A stretch of DNA of 64,000 nucleotides, from positions 244,180 to 308,179 of the forward strand of contig KB293301.1 in assembly GCA_000328365.1 (NCBI GenBank), written 5' to 3'. The translations under genes were made by a program, and so were the position numbers. The stretch is from Capitella teleta. Taxonomy: Eukaryota; Annelida; Polychaeta; Capitellidae. Within the stretch, counting starts at the first letter, position 1, and each line of letters starts with the position of its first letter. This document shows positions 23,059 through 37,100 of the stretch, piece after piece. The notes below the pieces were generated by a model that worked only from the letters and a program-made list of their open reading frames with translations, was not told where the DNA came from and searched no databases.

Positions 23059-25648
23059 TCATTTCCTTTTCATGAAATTTTTCAGCCATTCGCTGTAGGG
23101 GACAGGAGAGGAATGCAATTGATACCAGGTGATAGCAGCTGATGGTTTGGGGTTCCTCATCATCCAATCCATGAGTTTGTTCTGATATATATTAGCGCGT
23201 TCAGATTCATCCATTGATTTCAAGGAAGAAATGAGGCTATCGTATGACAGGTGCACCCAAGACAGGTATGTGCCACGACAATCTGCAAGATAATGATGAG
23301 AAAAGTTCTGATAAGTGTCTCATCTGCCGTACGAACCCACACCCTCAATGACTTCACAGAGAATTGGGATCGCATCTCTTGGTTGTTCAGAACTGCAGTA
23401 GAAGTTTCCCAAAGTGGCTTTGATGAGATGCTTTTGCATGACATGAATTGTTAAGGATTTCTGGCTTGTGTTGATGTTCTCTTGAATTAATGCTAATGCA
23501 GCCGGTAACCTGCAAAAGGTATCATTTGATTACAGAGGGATTCCTTGCATAGTGGCCTTACTTATCCATTTTGGTGTATATCTGCGCTAGAAGGTGTTTG
23601 GCTGCGATGGTCTTTGGGCTCAGGGAACCCCACTTTCCTGAGAAGGTGGCAACAGCAGCCTCTGCTTCTGTCTCCGCCCACAAGAGATGTTTCTCTTTGG
23701 CTTTGTCGTTGGAAAGAGAAGATCTCCATTGCAAGCATTGAGCTGTGAAAGGAAATCAGTTCAACATGTGTGAGGGGCAGGCAGGGGTTGATTACCGAGA
23801 GTGAATTGGAATGACGCCAGGCGGGGGTGATCCCCCGGGAGTACTTCCATGGCAATGTGCCAAGCTTTGAGGCAGTGGTCAAAGTACTCGTCATCTGTGA
23901 ACTGTTGAGTGACCACAAGAGCCCTGGCTAATGCCTGATGAGCTAATGCTCTGAGCATGTGGGAAGCGTTGAACAACAGGTCAGAGATCTCCACTGCGGT
24001 CTGTTTTTGAGGAGAAGGCTTAACTCAATGGGAACCTCAGTGATCATCCTTAACCTACTCTTGCTGTTTCTACTCCTTGAGCATCTTGCCGATATTCATT
24101 TGAGTAGTGACAGTAGCAGAGCAGAGCTTTTACATATTGTGGACTGTAAGTGCTAAATTCATCCCTGAAAGAAAACAAACGTCAATTAATGCAGCCGTCA
24201 AGAGGCGATAAGTTCACCTTGCTCTGCTGACAGCTTGCAGCACGAGATCTTCGGCTTGAGGCACTTCAAAGTGGAGACAGAACGCTTCGGAAGCACAACA
24301 CAGCGTTTCAATGACGAGGCTTTTGCAGTCTGAACCTACATTCTATTGCAAATTAACTTGATCAGAACTGAGCCACATTAGCTGAATGCTCTCTCACCTT
24401 GAGAGCAGCTAGAGCCCATGAGTAGGCGGAAGACGTCTTTCCCTGCTCCCTGAAGCTGCTGCTGAGAGCGCAAAAGAGTGAGGACTCCTCAAGCAGCGAC
24501 GCCCCAAACGGATGCTGTTTAATCTTCTCCCCGACGATGGTGGCTGCTTTGTGGGCGGCTTCTGCCTCAAGGAAATCAAGGTTCATGTTGTGCATCTCAA
24601 AAAGCTTAACCAGAGCCTTCCACTGCAGCAGTTGTGTGGAAAGTACATCATGCTTTGCTAAACCTTCAACGAGACATCTCATCGTCTGATTGGCCAGATC
24701 AAAACAGCTGACATCCAGAAGGAATTCACTCAGCGCTAGTCCTACACGACCTGCTCTTTCAGCCCCATCTCGATCCGAATAGAGCACTACACTTGTCATA
24801 GTGGTGTAGAAGGAGTCGACCAGCTCTGCCAATAAATCCAAATTGTGTTTCTCTTTTAGCATATGGAAATATTTGACATAGAGATGCGATGCATTTTGGT
24901 CGCAGAGAATCTCTTCAACGGCACTATTCATGCAGAGCTCCACGCCTTCCGGAAGTTTCTTCCTTTTGCTCAAAGCGTAGATCAGCTCAAACCTGCGAAT
25001 CTGCTGAAGAGTTTGTTTCTCCTGTTGAAGCAAACTCTCCTCATTTGCATTCTCCAATAATGCAAACAACTCTTCAGGTTCATCAATCAGGGTTGCATAG
25101 TTTTCAGGCGCCAGCACCCACTTGGCGTAGTAGCCCTTGATCAGCATCTGCTTTGAGTCTTTTGGTTTGGTTTCTCCTCTTCGATTGCCTTCCTCATTCT
25201 CTGGCAAACTAAACCTGACTTTGGAATCACTGAGATTCTTTTCAGAGATTTCCAGGCTATGTATCTTGTGTATCCCTGGTAGGGCATTGTATGGGTTCAT
25301 CCGCATTTTGTTTGCATCTGGTAAGATGGTGTTGTCTAAGAACTCAATCAGCATGCGGTATTTTTTCTTGACTTCAGAGTTGTGGGTGACCGGTTCCTTG
25401 AGAGCCTCTCGGAAACTGCCATACCAGTTCACATCTCTGCCTTTCCGGACTAGAACATCCAAGAAATGACGTGTTTTTTCTGTGGTACTTTTTCCTGTGC
25501 ATATTTTGTTTCTTTCCTCTTCACTTAGAACGCCCTTCTGGATAAGCGATGCCAAAATATGCTCCACTTTGAGCTCTTGCATGATTGCGACCCGGTTCAC
25601 TTTGATGCGCTGCAGACGCTGGGCCTCAATCCAGGAGGTGCTTTCCAT
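23059..25648 (-). CDS. APPBP2: APPBP2-like TPR protein with an N-terminal CARD
   Basis: The first exon (25648 to about 24400) has a CARD at residues about 8-88. Its helices read VNRVAIMQELKVEHILASLI, GVLSEEERNKI, TEKTRHFLDVLVRKG and SFREALKE. After a charged linker come TPR-like helices that follow APPBP2: LPEGVELCMNSAVEEIL, VGLALSEFLLDVSCFDLANQ, ALYGEL-like SSLFCALSSSFREQGKTSSA and YSWALAALK. Later exons give AMEVLPGDHPRLASFQ, comparable to the APPBP2 phrase around ILPEDHLLLAS. The protein ends FMKRK at 23059. APPBP2 is a substrate receptor of cullin-2 ubiquitin ligase and also binds microtubules and APP. CARDs mediate homotypic adaptor contacts in apoptosis and immunity. Vertebrate APPBP2 has no CARD, so this is a fusion. 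Both domains sit in one uninterrupted exon, so it is not a misjoined gene model. The family assignment rests on remembered similarity. Confidence 0.68.
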
Positions 25649-27314
<1,666 letters not shown>

Positions 27315-30300
27315 ATGCTTTTCACCCGTTCTCTTCGTGTAAGTATATGTTCGTTTTTTTTTTTATGAAGAATCTACCTTCGAAATTCAAATTTTCATAA
27401 ATTAAACAACCCTGTTACACTTGCGGTCTCACCGCTACCTAGTACCTGCCCACTCGGCCACTGTCACTGTGTGACTGTCACTGTGACTGTAACTGTAACC
27501 CAGTTACTCAGTATCCCACTCTCCACTCAAACCACTCAGCCCCTGACTGCTGAGGCCGAGCTTGTCCTGTGAACCACGACCCGTTTTTGCTACACTGGGA
27601 TGAATTGAAGGTCATATTTAAGGCTGAGCCCACTCACATCGAAAGCAATGAGTGACCATCCATGAAGCTACATCAGCATGGGCAGAAGTTAAGAGCGGTA
27701 TACCACAAGGGTCAGTTTTGGGACCTACACTTTTTATCATATTCATAAATTCCCTACCAGATGTAACATCGTCCCCAACATTCCTGTTTGCCGATGATGC
27801 CAAAATATTTCGTGAAATAACTAAACCTACAGACTCACTCCTACTTCAAGAAGATATTAATAATATGTACCACTGGACTCTAGAATCACTTCTAACTTTC
27901 AACCCTGACAAATGCTCAAGCATGACGATCAGCAGATCCGGAATAAACCACAGGCAGTACCAGATGAACAACAGCCCCCTAAATAAAACAATAATCGAAA
28001 GAAATCTCGGTGTTATACTCGACAATAGGCTAACTTTTGATCACCACATCCAAGCGAAAATTAAAAAATCTAATTCCATCATGGCCCTCATCAGAAGGAC
28101 ATATACTTACCTTGATAACCACACATTTCTTCTCCTATATAAATCTTTTGTTAGGCCACACCTTGAATATGCTAATCAGGTATGGAAACCACACTTACAA
28201 AAACACATCACCGCAATAGAAAATGTTCAACGTCGTGCTACTAGAATATTACCAGGAATGAAAGATCTAAATTATGAACAAAGACTAAGAAAACTTAAAC
28301 TTCCCACCCTGCAGTACAGAAGAATCCGAGGAGACCTAATAGAAACCTATAAAATAGCCACAGAATATTACGACACCCAAATAACTTAAAATTTCTTCCA
28401 ATTCAATAGCAGAACTTCAAGAGGACACCCACTAAAACTTTACCACCAACCAGCAAGAACGGAACTCAGAAAAAATAGCTTCAAAATCAGGATAGCCCAG
28501 CTCTGGAATCAACTGCCATCAGAAATCGTTGCATCCCCATCAATAGCAACTTTCGAAAGGAGACTGGACCATCATCTAAAGAATCACCCTAAACACAATC
28601 CATTCCGGCCACCATAAAATGTATCAAAATATAATAAAATAAAAGGAGCTGATCGTAAGAGGCTATTTAAGCCTGAAGATCAGAAGAGGACCTGTAAGTA
28701 CCTGTAAGTACTGTAAGTACATCACTGACAATTACAAGTTTAACCACTGAAATTTAGTTCAAGTTACACTATTTTCAACAAAGGATGATATTACATAACC
28801 AATTCGTAGTATAATTGTACCATGTACAAAGTGTCAATGTCACAGCCTGGGACAAGGAAGATGCTATTCCATATGCTGATGGCACTCGCAGAGGACATAT
28901 CATCCTGCTGGTCCTCTATCATGTCGTTCTCTGAGCATCGAGCCTTCCACCTTGTGTCCTAGATCAGTTGGTCTATTTGAGGTCGTTCACAGGGTCACAG
29001 GGCTTGGATCAACTTGACCTGTCCATTACATTTTGCTCCTCCAGACTTTGACCTTTAGGTTCAGTGTGGATGGAACATGTAGACTATAATATAATCCTTT
29101 TAAAATATGTACAGTAGAACCTGTGGTATACGGACAGGGATTATACGGACATTTGTGGTATTCAGATGAAATTCTTTGGCAATATGTCTCGTAATGTTAA
29201 AAGATAGGGACCTCATTGTGTTATGTATTGTGGACACCTGTCTTATTTGGACAGCGGACAGCCCTCCATGGCGATATGCGGACAGTATTATCGATGTTCT
29301 TTCCTTTGATTATGTAATTCCTTTCATCTCATATTTAACTGGATGTCACAACATTCCTGGGGTATTCAAGTTGATTTCGATTGTTTAAAATGGGCGTGGC
29401 ATTCTCTGTGTGAGCTAAGATAACTGGCTGTCTTGGCCAATGAATCATTCCAGATTAATCACTTGGTTTCAGCTGTCCGTATACCACAGGTTCTACTGTA
29501 CAAGCCATGGATTGTGATGAAATTCAGTTTATTGTTGACTGTCATTCCTTGGCCAAGTCTGTTGGTCTTGATTATTGAACCACGAGGCTGTATGCGATAG
29601 AATGTCAAAGAGAACGAGCACTTTCATAATTCCTTCCTCTAGTCATTATGCAAAAGCAGTGATGCTGCTCATCATGTTCCTTCTTCACAGACGCTCGCCC
29701 AAGTGCGTCCTTGTGTCAGTGTACTGAGAAGAGGCTTTCACAACGGACGCGATGACCCCATGGGCTTCATGGTGCCCATCGTGGTGGAGCAGACCGGCAG
29801 AGGAGAGCGTTCCTACGACATTTACTCTCGACTTCTCAAGGAGCGCATCATCTGCTTGATGGGCCCAGTGAGTAACAGACGGGCTTTCTAGTTTCTACTC
29901 ATGTGACAACTTTTCTTGCAGATTAACGATCATGTGTCAAGTCTTGTTGTGGCACAGCTCCTCTTCTTACAGTCGGAAAGCTCAAAGAAACCCATTCACA
30001 TGTACATCAACAGCCCTGGTAAGAAGGAAGCTCTGTGCTGTGATTATGTCATACTCACTCCACTGTAGGAGGAGTGGTGACAGCAGGTCTGGGTATTTAC
30101 GACACCATGCAGTATGTGCTGCCCCCTATTGCGACATGGTGTGTTGGGCAAGCCAGCAGCATGGCATCCCTGTTGCTGTGTGCTGGGGCTCCAGGCATGC
30201 GTCATTCCTTACCTAACTCACGCATTATGATTCATCAGCCTCATGGAGGTGCTCAGGTTGGCCACCTTGAATCATTCACTGTTCTCCATCATTCTTAATA

Positions 30301-30578
30301 TCTGTGTAGGGTCAAGCCACAGATATCCAAATCCAAGCCAAGGAAATTCTCACATTGAAAACCAAGATCAACAACCTTTATGTGAAACACTCGCTGCAGT
30401 CTCTTGAAACCATAGGTTTGTTCTATTAAACACTAAATTAATGCAATTTCTTCATTGTTTTTATACAGAGAAAAATATGGAGCGGGACCACTTCTTGAGT
30501 GCTGAAGAAGCCAAAGAATTTGGACTGATTGATCAGGTTTTGGTGCACCCCCCACAGCCAGGAGAGGAGTCCACATGA
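27315..30578 (+). CDS. CLPP: mitochondrial ATP-dependent Clp protease proteolytic subunit
   Basis: Six exons: 27315-27338, 29691-29867, 29922-30018, 30069-30256, 30310-30415 and 30469-30578, phases consistent. Exon 1 (MLFTRSLR) and the start of exon 2 ([17 protein letters not shown]) form an Arg-rich, acid-free presequence for mitochondria. The mature part begins [20 protein letters not shown]-like (here [20 protein letters not shown]). The catalytic triad is visible: Ser in [11 protein letters not shown], His in [10 protein letters not shown] and Asp in [13 protein letters not shown]. ClpP forms a double heptamer in the matrix and degrades proteins unfolded by ClpX. The gene runs tail to tail with the SHOC1-like gene. 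Intron 1 is about 2.35 kb, against about 50 nt for the others, and carries a LINE fragment and a MITE. Length (about 230 aa) is normal. Confidence 0.96.
27640..28620 (+). mobile_element. 5'-truncated LINE (CR1/jockey-like) in CLPP intron 1
   Basis: The 3' part of a non-LTR reverse transcriptase: [70 protein letters not shown] and [20 protein letters not shown]. After one stop codon near 28387 it continues with [10 protein letters not shown], then [19 protein letters not shown]. This order is typical of CR1/L2-type elements. With a single visible stop over about 320 codons the copy looks fairly young. It has lost all upstream sequence, including the endonuclease. The 3' side runs into a CTGTAAGTAC decamer repeat at about 28690-28722. 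Confidence 0.88.
28688..28724. repeat. short tandem repeat of CTGTAAGTAC
   Basis: About three copies (CTGTAAGTACCTGTAAGTAC and a shortened third) just downstream of the LINE fragment, possibly its 3' terminus. Confidence 0.7.
29112..29498. mobile_element. TA-flanked MITE with 26-bp perfect terminal inverted repeats
   Basis: 387 bp bounded by CAGTAGAACCTGTGGTATAC plus GGACAG and its exact reverse complement. A TA dinucleotide lies at each end (29110-29111 and 29499-29500). TA duplication and a CAGTAGAACCT-type end fit Tc1/mariner, Tigger-like MITEs. No transposase is encoded. It lies in CLPP intron 1. Confidence 0.88.
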
Positions 30579-30930
30579 CGTCATTTGTAATTATGCTCAT
30601 CAGTTTCTTGATAAATGAAATTTTCAAAAATTGTCTCTTGAGTTTCTCCTTCTCTCTATTTTTATTATTAGTCTACAAATTTCTTAAATAATTTACAACA
30701 TTCATTAAATATTCAAAAATCAAATATAACCCCAACAAAAATTGCAACAGAAAACCTCTACAAGAAAGTTAGTCTGGTCTGGCCGCCTTTCATCCCTGGT
30801 ATTGCTTCATAGCTCAGCTTTCTTTTCTTACTTGGTGTTAGAAGAATTTTACCAAATTTCTCCCTTGATAATTCACTTCCTGAATCAAAATTTCCATCTA
30901 TACATGAATTTGCATTTTCATAAATTGCAA
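30579..30930. other. spacer between convergent CLPP and SHOC1-like genes
   Basis: 352 bases of AT-rich 3' UTR-like sequence; nothing else seen. Confidence 0.6.
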
Positions 30931-33900
30931 TCAACTTTTCCTACCTTGCCTAATACGCTGAGATGGTTGAAAATTCTGATGAATCCATCTGTTATTTTGT
31001 TGGTTGGATGACGATTGTGTCGAAGGCAGAAGATGCATGGCTTGCATGGGTTCACGCCTTCTCTGTGGTGTGACTGGGGCGGTGGCTCTGACTGCCTTGG
31101 GTCCTGAGTCAGGGCTATCAAATGGACTCCTACTTGACCACTGGGTTGAGGACCCTTGCAGGAACTCCAGAGGGTTCTTCAGGACATCCTCAACTACACG
31201 GTCGTCCAAGAAGCCTGCAATGATGCTCTCATTATGAGGGACATCAAATGAATCCTCCATGACTGCTCTGGTGAAGGCATTTGGTCTCAAGTCCTGAGGT
31301 TGCGGTGACCAATCCGGGCTGACTTGGTCAGTGTACGCCTGCCCAACTGGACCATAGCTGACAAGCTCATCCAAGGATTGATCTTGTGAATGCACCGAGT
31401 ACATCTGTTCCTCTTGCTGCTGATTGCAATGCTTACGCAGGTGCATTGTGACGTTCTGTGACATCTCTCAAGAGTAAGGATTAATTTCACGTCATGCGTT
31501 GTATACCTCAGCAGATGACAGTGACAGCCAAGGACATTTCTTCTGCAGTTCTTGTGGTTCCATTCTGAGAACTCTCTCCAAACTGACATCCATCAGCAAA
31601 CGCTGTGCACTGACAGCAAAATAAGTGCATTTGTGTTCATGAATTTTAATGAATAAAATAATAAAACCTCAGAGAATTCAAGGCTGGAATTCCAAGCAAA
31701 AACTTTTCTTGCTGGAATTAAAATACAATCAGGATTGAAGGTAATATTGATATGTTTTACTTGCCTGTGTGAAGTAAGGATTAATCCACTCATCTTGGCT
31801 TGCATGTTGTTTCTTGCGCTTAGTACAAGAAACTATTTGCCAAATAAGGTTTGCCGTTTCTTTTATGCCAGTTGTTAATACCATCTAATAATTGCATAGT
31901 ATATTATAGTAAACACAAAGCAAAGCATGTTTAAATCCGACCTTTAAATCAAAGTCTGGCGAAAGGGAGCCAGCAATGCTGAAAATAACTTTCATCGCGT
32001 TCCTGTGTAAATATCAGAACATACAGCCGAATGTTTGATATGAAATTCAGAGCTGACTGAGTTGCTGAGCTGGTTGCTGTGGTTTGCAGAAGAACCCAGC
32101 ACAAAGTGAACTTTTCGCTCAGCATCACCACGCGCTGTGTAAAGGCGTCGACATTGATGCAGATGACGTCATCTTTGCTTAGGATTACACAGCTCTCTGG
32201 ATCCACAATGATATCTGCAAAGGCAATCGTGTCGCTCGCCTCCTCGAAGTTGCGCTCAATCAGATCACAATTCTGGCTGAAATTAACAGAAGAGAAAAAA
32301 GACAAATCCTAATTTAATCATTACACCCGCTCACTTTTCCAATATCTGGACAAGTTTTATCTGTTGCATGATATTATGCGAGGCAATCAGAGTGGTCTTG
32401 CGTTTTAGTTTCGTCTCTGGCTGTTTCAGAGGAACGCTGTTCAGAGAGGCAGCCGCCCACACTTCATGAGCACTGCACACAGTGTTCTCAATTTGCAGTT
32501 TTAATCCGATGAAGGAAATCTGGCGCTCATTGCAAGGCGCCATGTCGTTGAACTCATAATCAACCATCAGGTTAAACATATCGATTGAAGACGATTCCTT
32601 CATCACGCTTGTTGTGATAATGCAATTGTGCTGCCGCAGCCTGTAGAAGCAGAACAAAGAGGGTGCATGGGAACGCTTATTATGCTAACATTGCAGGGAT
32701 CTGTTTCTCATCACGAACAACGCAAGGATTGAGGCAATTGATCAGATTGCAGGTGCTTTTCATGTGTGCCAGGGACGCTTCAGTGTTTCTCTTCATTAGC
32801 ACTAGGACCTGCGTGGGAGGATGTTGTTTTTTGGGGTGTGTGTGGGTGCAAATGTACCTTGGGCGTGAATGTGCAAAGAGCCAGGCGCTGCTGTCGAAGC
32901 CACGCGGTGACGTTTCTCCCAAAAGCCGCTGCCTTTGGGTGCAGAAGAGAGGACTGAGTGTGAGCGCAGTGAGCGTCAAACAAACACCGCAGAATTGGCT
33001 CCAAATAGGCTGCAAATGATCCATCATTATTTAGATTGACACAAGTCATTGTGGAGTTTTCCTTCACCTCCCAGTTGCTCAGTGTTCTTGTCATAGATAT
33101 CTCGCAAGTGAGAGATGGCTGAACTCAGACTGCAGTGCACCAGGTTATCCATGGTGCCGGTTAGTACATGGATAATCACCATGGCTTCATATTCCGGTGT
33201 GATGACTCCTTTTTTATTATAATTATTAATAAATAAATAATTAGACACCATACCTTGCTGATCACTGCCCTTGCGCACTTTCTCATGCTGTCGCAGTATG
33301 TAGCGAGTGACATCCGGTGTGAATGCGATGAATGTCTGCATGGCAGGCAGCAAACCCTTTGCCTTCAGAACCTTCATCAAAGGTTCTGCGTGCTTCACAA
33401 GCAACTCCAAAAGTTTTTTGTACTCATCTGAAAGTTAACAAATTCTAAAAATTCTAATAAAGGTGTAATAAACGTTGTTTGTTAATTACCAGAGAGGTGG
33501 ACATCAACCACAATAGAGGAAACCATGTTTCTGGTGGGTTTATCTGTAAATTGCTTTGGCCTCTCAGTTTTCAATGGTGATATCTCAACTTTTGATGCCA
33601 CTTCTTCTTTCATGCATTCAGCTCTTTCTGCTCCTCGCATTTTGAGGAAATTATCCAGCGGATCACTCATTGCTGATGGACGTCGCGGTTGAATTTGTTT
33701 GCCTCCTGATCCTATTGGGATCAGCGATTTATGAGCTTTGTCCATCGAAACAGATGTTTTTAGGTTTTCAGCATTTGCATCATTTCGAGATACTATCTGT
33801 TTAGCGATTTGATTAGATTCACCTATAAACGATCGTTTGAGAGAGGGAGTGTTTTAAAATTCAAGAGTGGAAAAAATACCTGTTTTTGTTGTGTTTTTGT

Positions 33901-36331
33901 TGAAAGTCTTTGGAGAATTCTTAGTTTCGAGGGTTTTTGACTTTTCAGGAGCTACCAAATTCCATTCGGCTGGAGATATTTTCTTCTCTGAGGGTAGGTT
34001 TAGTAACTGCTTTGTTGGCTTTGGAAATGACGAAACTAGGTCTGATTGCATGGTTTTTATATTGCGCCGCTTTAATCTCTCGGTGAGATCAAATTTCCCA
34101 GAATCTTTCTGCAGAGGCTCCACCTCTAATTGCACTCTGTCCTTAAGATCTTTGAAGCTGTGTTTGATGCAGGCAGGTTTGTCGGGTATAGTGGGCTCTG
34201 ATATGAGGAGATAATAAATATCATTGCTTTTCACAGAATTATGAAACCCCTCTCACCGAGAAATTTCATGTCAGGAGTTTCGTTGCATCTGTCCGTTTCA
34301 ACTGCGAATGTATTTCTCTGTATGTCGGTTATTCTATCTGGACTGAACATCAAACTCGCTTCTTTCCTAAATCAAATCACAATAGTTATTTGCACAGAGT
34401 GATCCAAAAGTAGTCTATCGAATTGATTTTTAATTATAAGACTACATTGCTATGCCAGCAAAAGTGGTTGTGCTGAAGCAACAACATTTTTAGTCTGCTC
34501 TGTATATCACAATTATTACCTGATATAAAGATCGACTGTCTCAGTATCCTCCACAGAAGATGACATCAAAGCCTTCAATTGACTCACTGAAAGCCTCTGA
34601 GTTAAGATATTCTGTTGTTCTTGAATCACTAATCTCTCTTCAATACAATCAACCTAAACATAAAATAATAAAACCATAGTAATATATTCACAGACATAGT
34701 ACATTAGCTATTGCATATATATACTGACTTCTACAGGAATGTTCTCCTTCTTAAACACCTCACTGACAGTCCGCTGAGGCTGATTGATGAATTCAGTTTC
34801 ATACTTCATGTCAGGCCTGAACAACATGGGTAGAAATTTGAATTTAAGGTTTCAATGATTATAATAATACCAACTGCAGGCATTTGAGCGATTTTTTCTT
34901 GGTGTCAGTTTCAAAACACAGCGGATCCGGAATGTTTTGCGGCTTCAGTCTTTGCAGGAGATTCTCAAGCGATGGTTTAGCTGGGCTGCTCTGGATCATT
35001 GTCTCAATTGGCTCCTCCAGGTAATGCTCAGCTTTGTTGAGAATGTCTGTGATAGAATTGATAAATGATATCAATAATAAAATTGATCTCACACTTGGTT
35101 TCCAGATCATCTGAGCCATTTTTCGTTTCTAAAAATGATTTTTTGATCTTGTTCTGTTCTGTTTATTTTGATGAAACTCCAAACCTTCACTGAAATCTCC
35201 TTGATTTTTATTCTTCTGCAGCTGTAACTGTTTCAAATGTTGGAAATCAGCTGCGAAGAGCTCTTCATCCGTCAAAGAATTCTGTGAGCTGTAAATGAAA
35301 TCAGGATTTCTCTGGTTGAAGCTACAGCTGCATAAAGAAATAATTGCAAAACAGGCGGAGGGTTACCATTATTCATACTTCATTGGTTCCAATGATGAAA
35401 TGCAACTTGACATCTTCTTGAGTTCACCGAGGACTTCTTCTGATGCGCGGTCAAACAGCAAACTTCGATCGATGGGAGCTGACATGAGAGTTTGATTATT
35501 GAAGAAAGTAATCTCATTTATGGAGCCATTATGTTATTTTAAAAACTGGGCATTTATTTAACCTTGTCAGGTTTTTTTCTTTAATTAATGTTATTTACTT
35601 AAATTACATTTACAGCATACCTTTACACCAAGGTTTTCGATACGTTGCTGCCTCGGTTGTTAAACGTCCATTATGAGGGTATTGGTCTGGTTCATCCAAA
35701 AGCATTGGCGCAGTCAGTTGAAGACGCTCCATCAAGGAATTGTTCTCCTGTACTGCCTGTTTATCAAGGATAAATTTTTGTATATGTTTTTAATTATTTA
35801 TCTTCAGTATTTCTAACGTATACAATCATGTACATGCATATAATTAAATCATATATATACATCATCCAAATTCCATGCAATTACTAGCATAGAATGAGGC
35901 ATAATATCGGTAGGGTAATTTTATGGCTCCATCTAACCCATTCGGGTGATCATGACGGTGATATGGGTGCCAGAACAGAAGCCTGGGTTTTCCCCTTACA
36001 CTGAGGGATAAATCCTGAGGGTTCTTCATCCTGCATACCACCATAGACAGTACATGTAGTAAACAGCGTACATAGTATACAGTATAGAGTCACCGAAGAA
36101 GTATATTTATAACGAATTACAATTACACGTTAATTCACAATCATAACGCCCGTGGCCTTTTATTCAAAAAGACTTAAATCTTTTGACCTGACCTGACCTG
36201 ACCTGACCAGCTCTCGGGTAATGGGACTTCGGCCCTAACGGTCGACATAGGATTGCAGTAGTATAGAACTATAATTATTACCACGAATTAATTACCTGTG
36301 CGAAATAATCGACTGCCAAAAAACGCGGCAT
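30931..36331 (-). CDS. SHOC1-like XPF-family meiotic protein (probable)
   Basis: A minus-strand gene of many short exons. I propose the start at 36331 (MPRFLAVDYFAQ, exon of 36 nt ending at 36296), joined in phase to AVQENNSLMERLQLTAPMLL (exon 35621-35757). The middle exons are long, polar and poorly conserved. Near 32300-31950 there is an XPF-nuclease-like stretch (FEEASDTIAFADIIVDPESC, then LSEKFTLCWVLLQ) without an obvious ERKxxxD motif. The 3' part has GIKETANLIWQIVSC and VSLERVLRMEPQELQKKCPW with LSLSSAE, which looks like a helix-hairpin-helix. The tail is Ser/Gln/Pro-rich and ends at 30931. SHOC1/ZIP2 proteins are catalytically dead XPF relatives that bind branched DNA with SPO16 and promote meiotic crossovers. 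The assignment comes from domain order and recalled motifs only; another XPF/HhH protein is possible. Confidence 0.5.
36181..36209. repeat. (CCTGA)n short tandem repeat
   Basis: About five copies of ACCTG within intron 1 of the SHOC1-like gene. Confidence 0.85.
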
Positions 36332-37100
36332 CCTAGCTTTTTCAAAGAAAATTCCAGTAAGTCGCTAAGTGTCAAAATCGCAGCCACGCAGCTTTCGGTG
36401 AAATGCGACGGGCGTTTTCGTAAAAAGCGCGCCAAACGAAGCAGACGAAATATTTCTTTCGGTTTCGATTTTCGCAGATACGGGCTTTGTAAAATATTTC
36501 TTCGAGTGGTAGATGTTCCTAATGCAAATCGGTGGGTGAAATATAATAATTGTCTTGTCAAATACTATTAATTCTTGTTTGAAGTTTTAACGTTTAACTG
36601 TTTTTCGATCTTATGAAAATTATTAGTATATTAGTATATATCATTATATGTGGATTGTCACAATGTGGTGCGCACATTCTTCAACGTTGGCGCCTAGTCG
36701 CTGCAGTGCATTGTGTACCAACGTGCTTACAGTTACACGTGTACTTGGCTCACCCGGTTTATCTGTGCTATCAAGTATTGAAAACAATAATTGATGACAC
36801 ATATAAATCGGGGCGAGGTCTGTATACTAGTACGGGAAGTACCTCGATCATGGCATCTTGCTTAGGTATCCTATACATTGTCTAACGAGCAGACGACGCC
36901 AGGTCGAAGCGGCCAACTGAGTGTTACACAATGGTATCCTATAATTATTAAAGGGTCTCTAATCCTGCTGTACGTAGTATGTCAGCTAAATACTTGATTT
37001 AATTATTACAAACACTGCAGATCATTATCTGAATTATCACAGTCAAGGGTAATTTCATTCCAAGCATTTAAAAGTGCTCATTAATTATATTATACCACTC
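36332..37100. other. upstream region of the SHOC1-like gene
   Basis: AT-rich; it should include this gene's promoter. No supported exon or repeat. Confidence 0.45.

Noticed and set aside
36613-36885. 90-codon plus-strand frame starting with a hydrophobic, signal-like segment
   Set aside because: Isolated, no splice partners or homology that I recognise.
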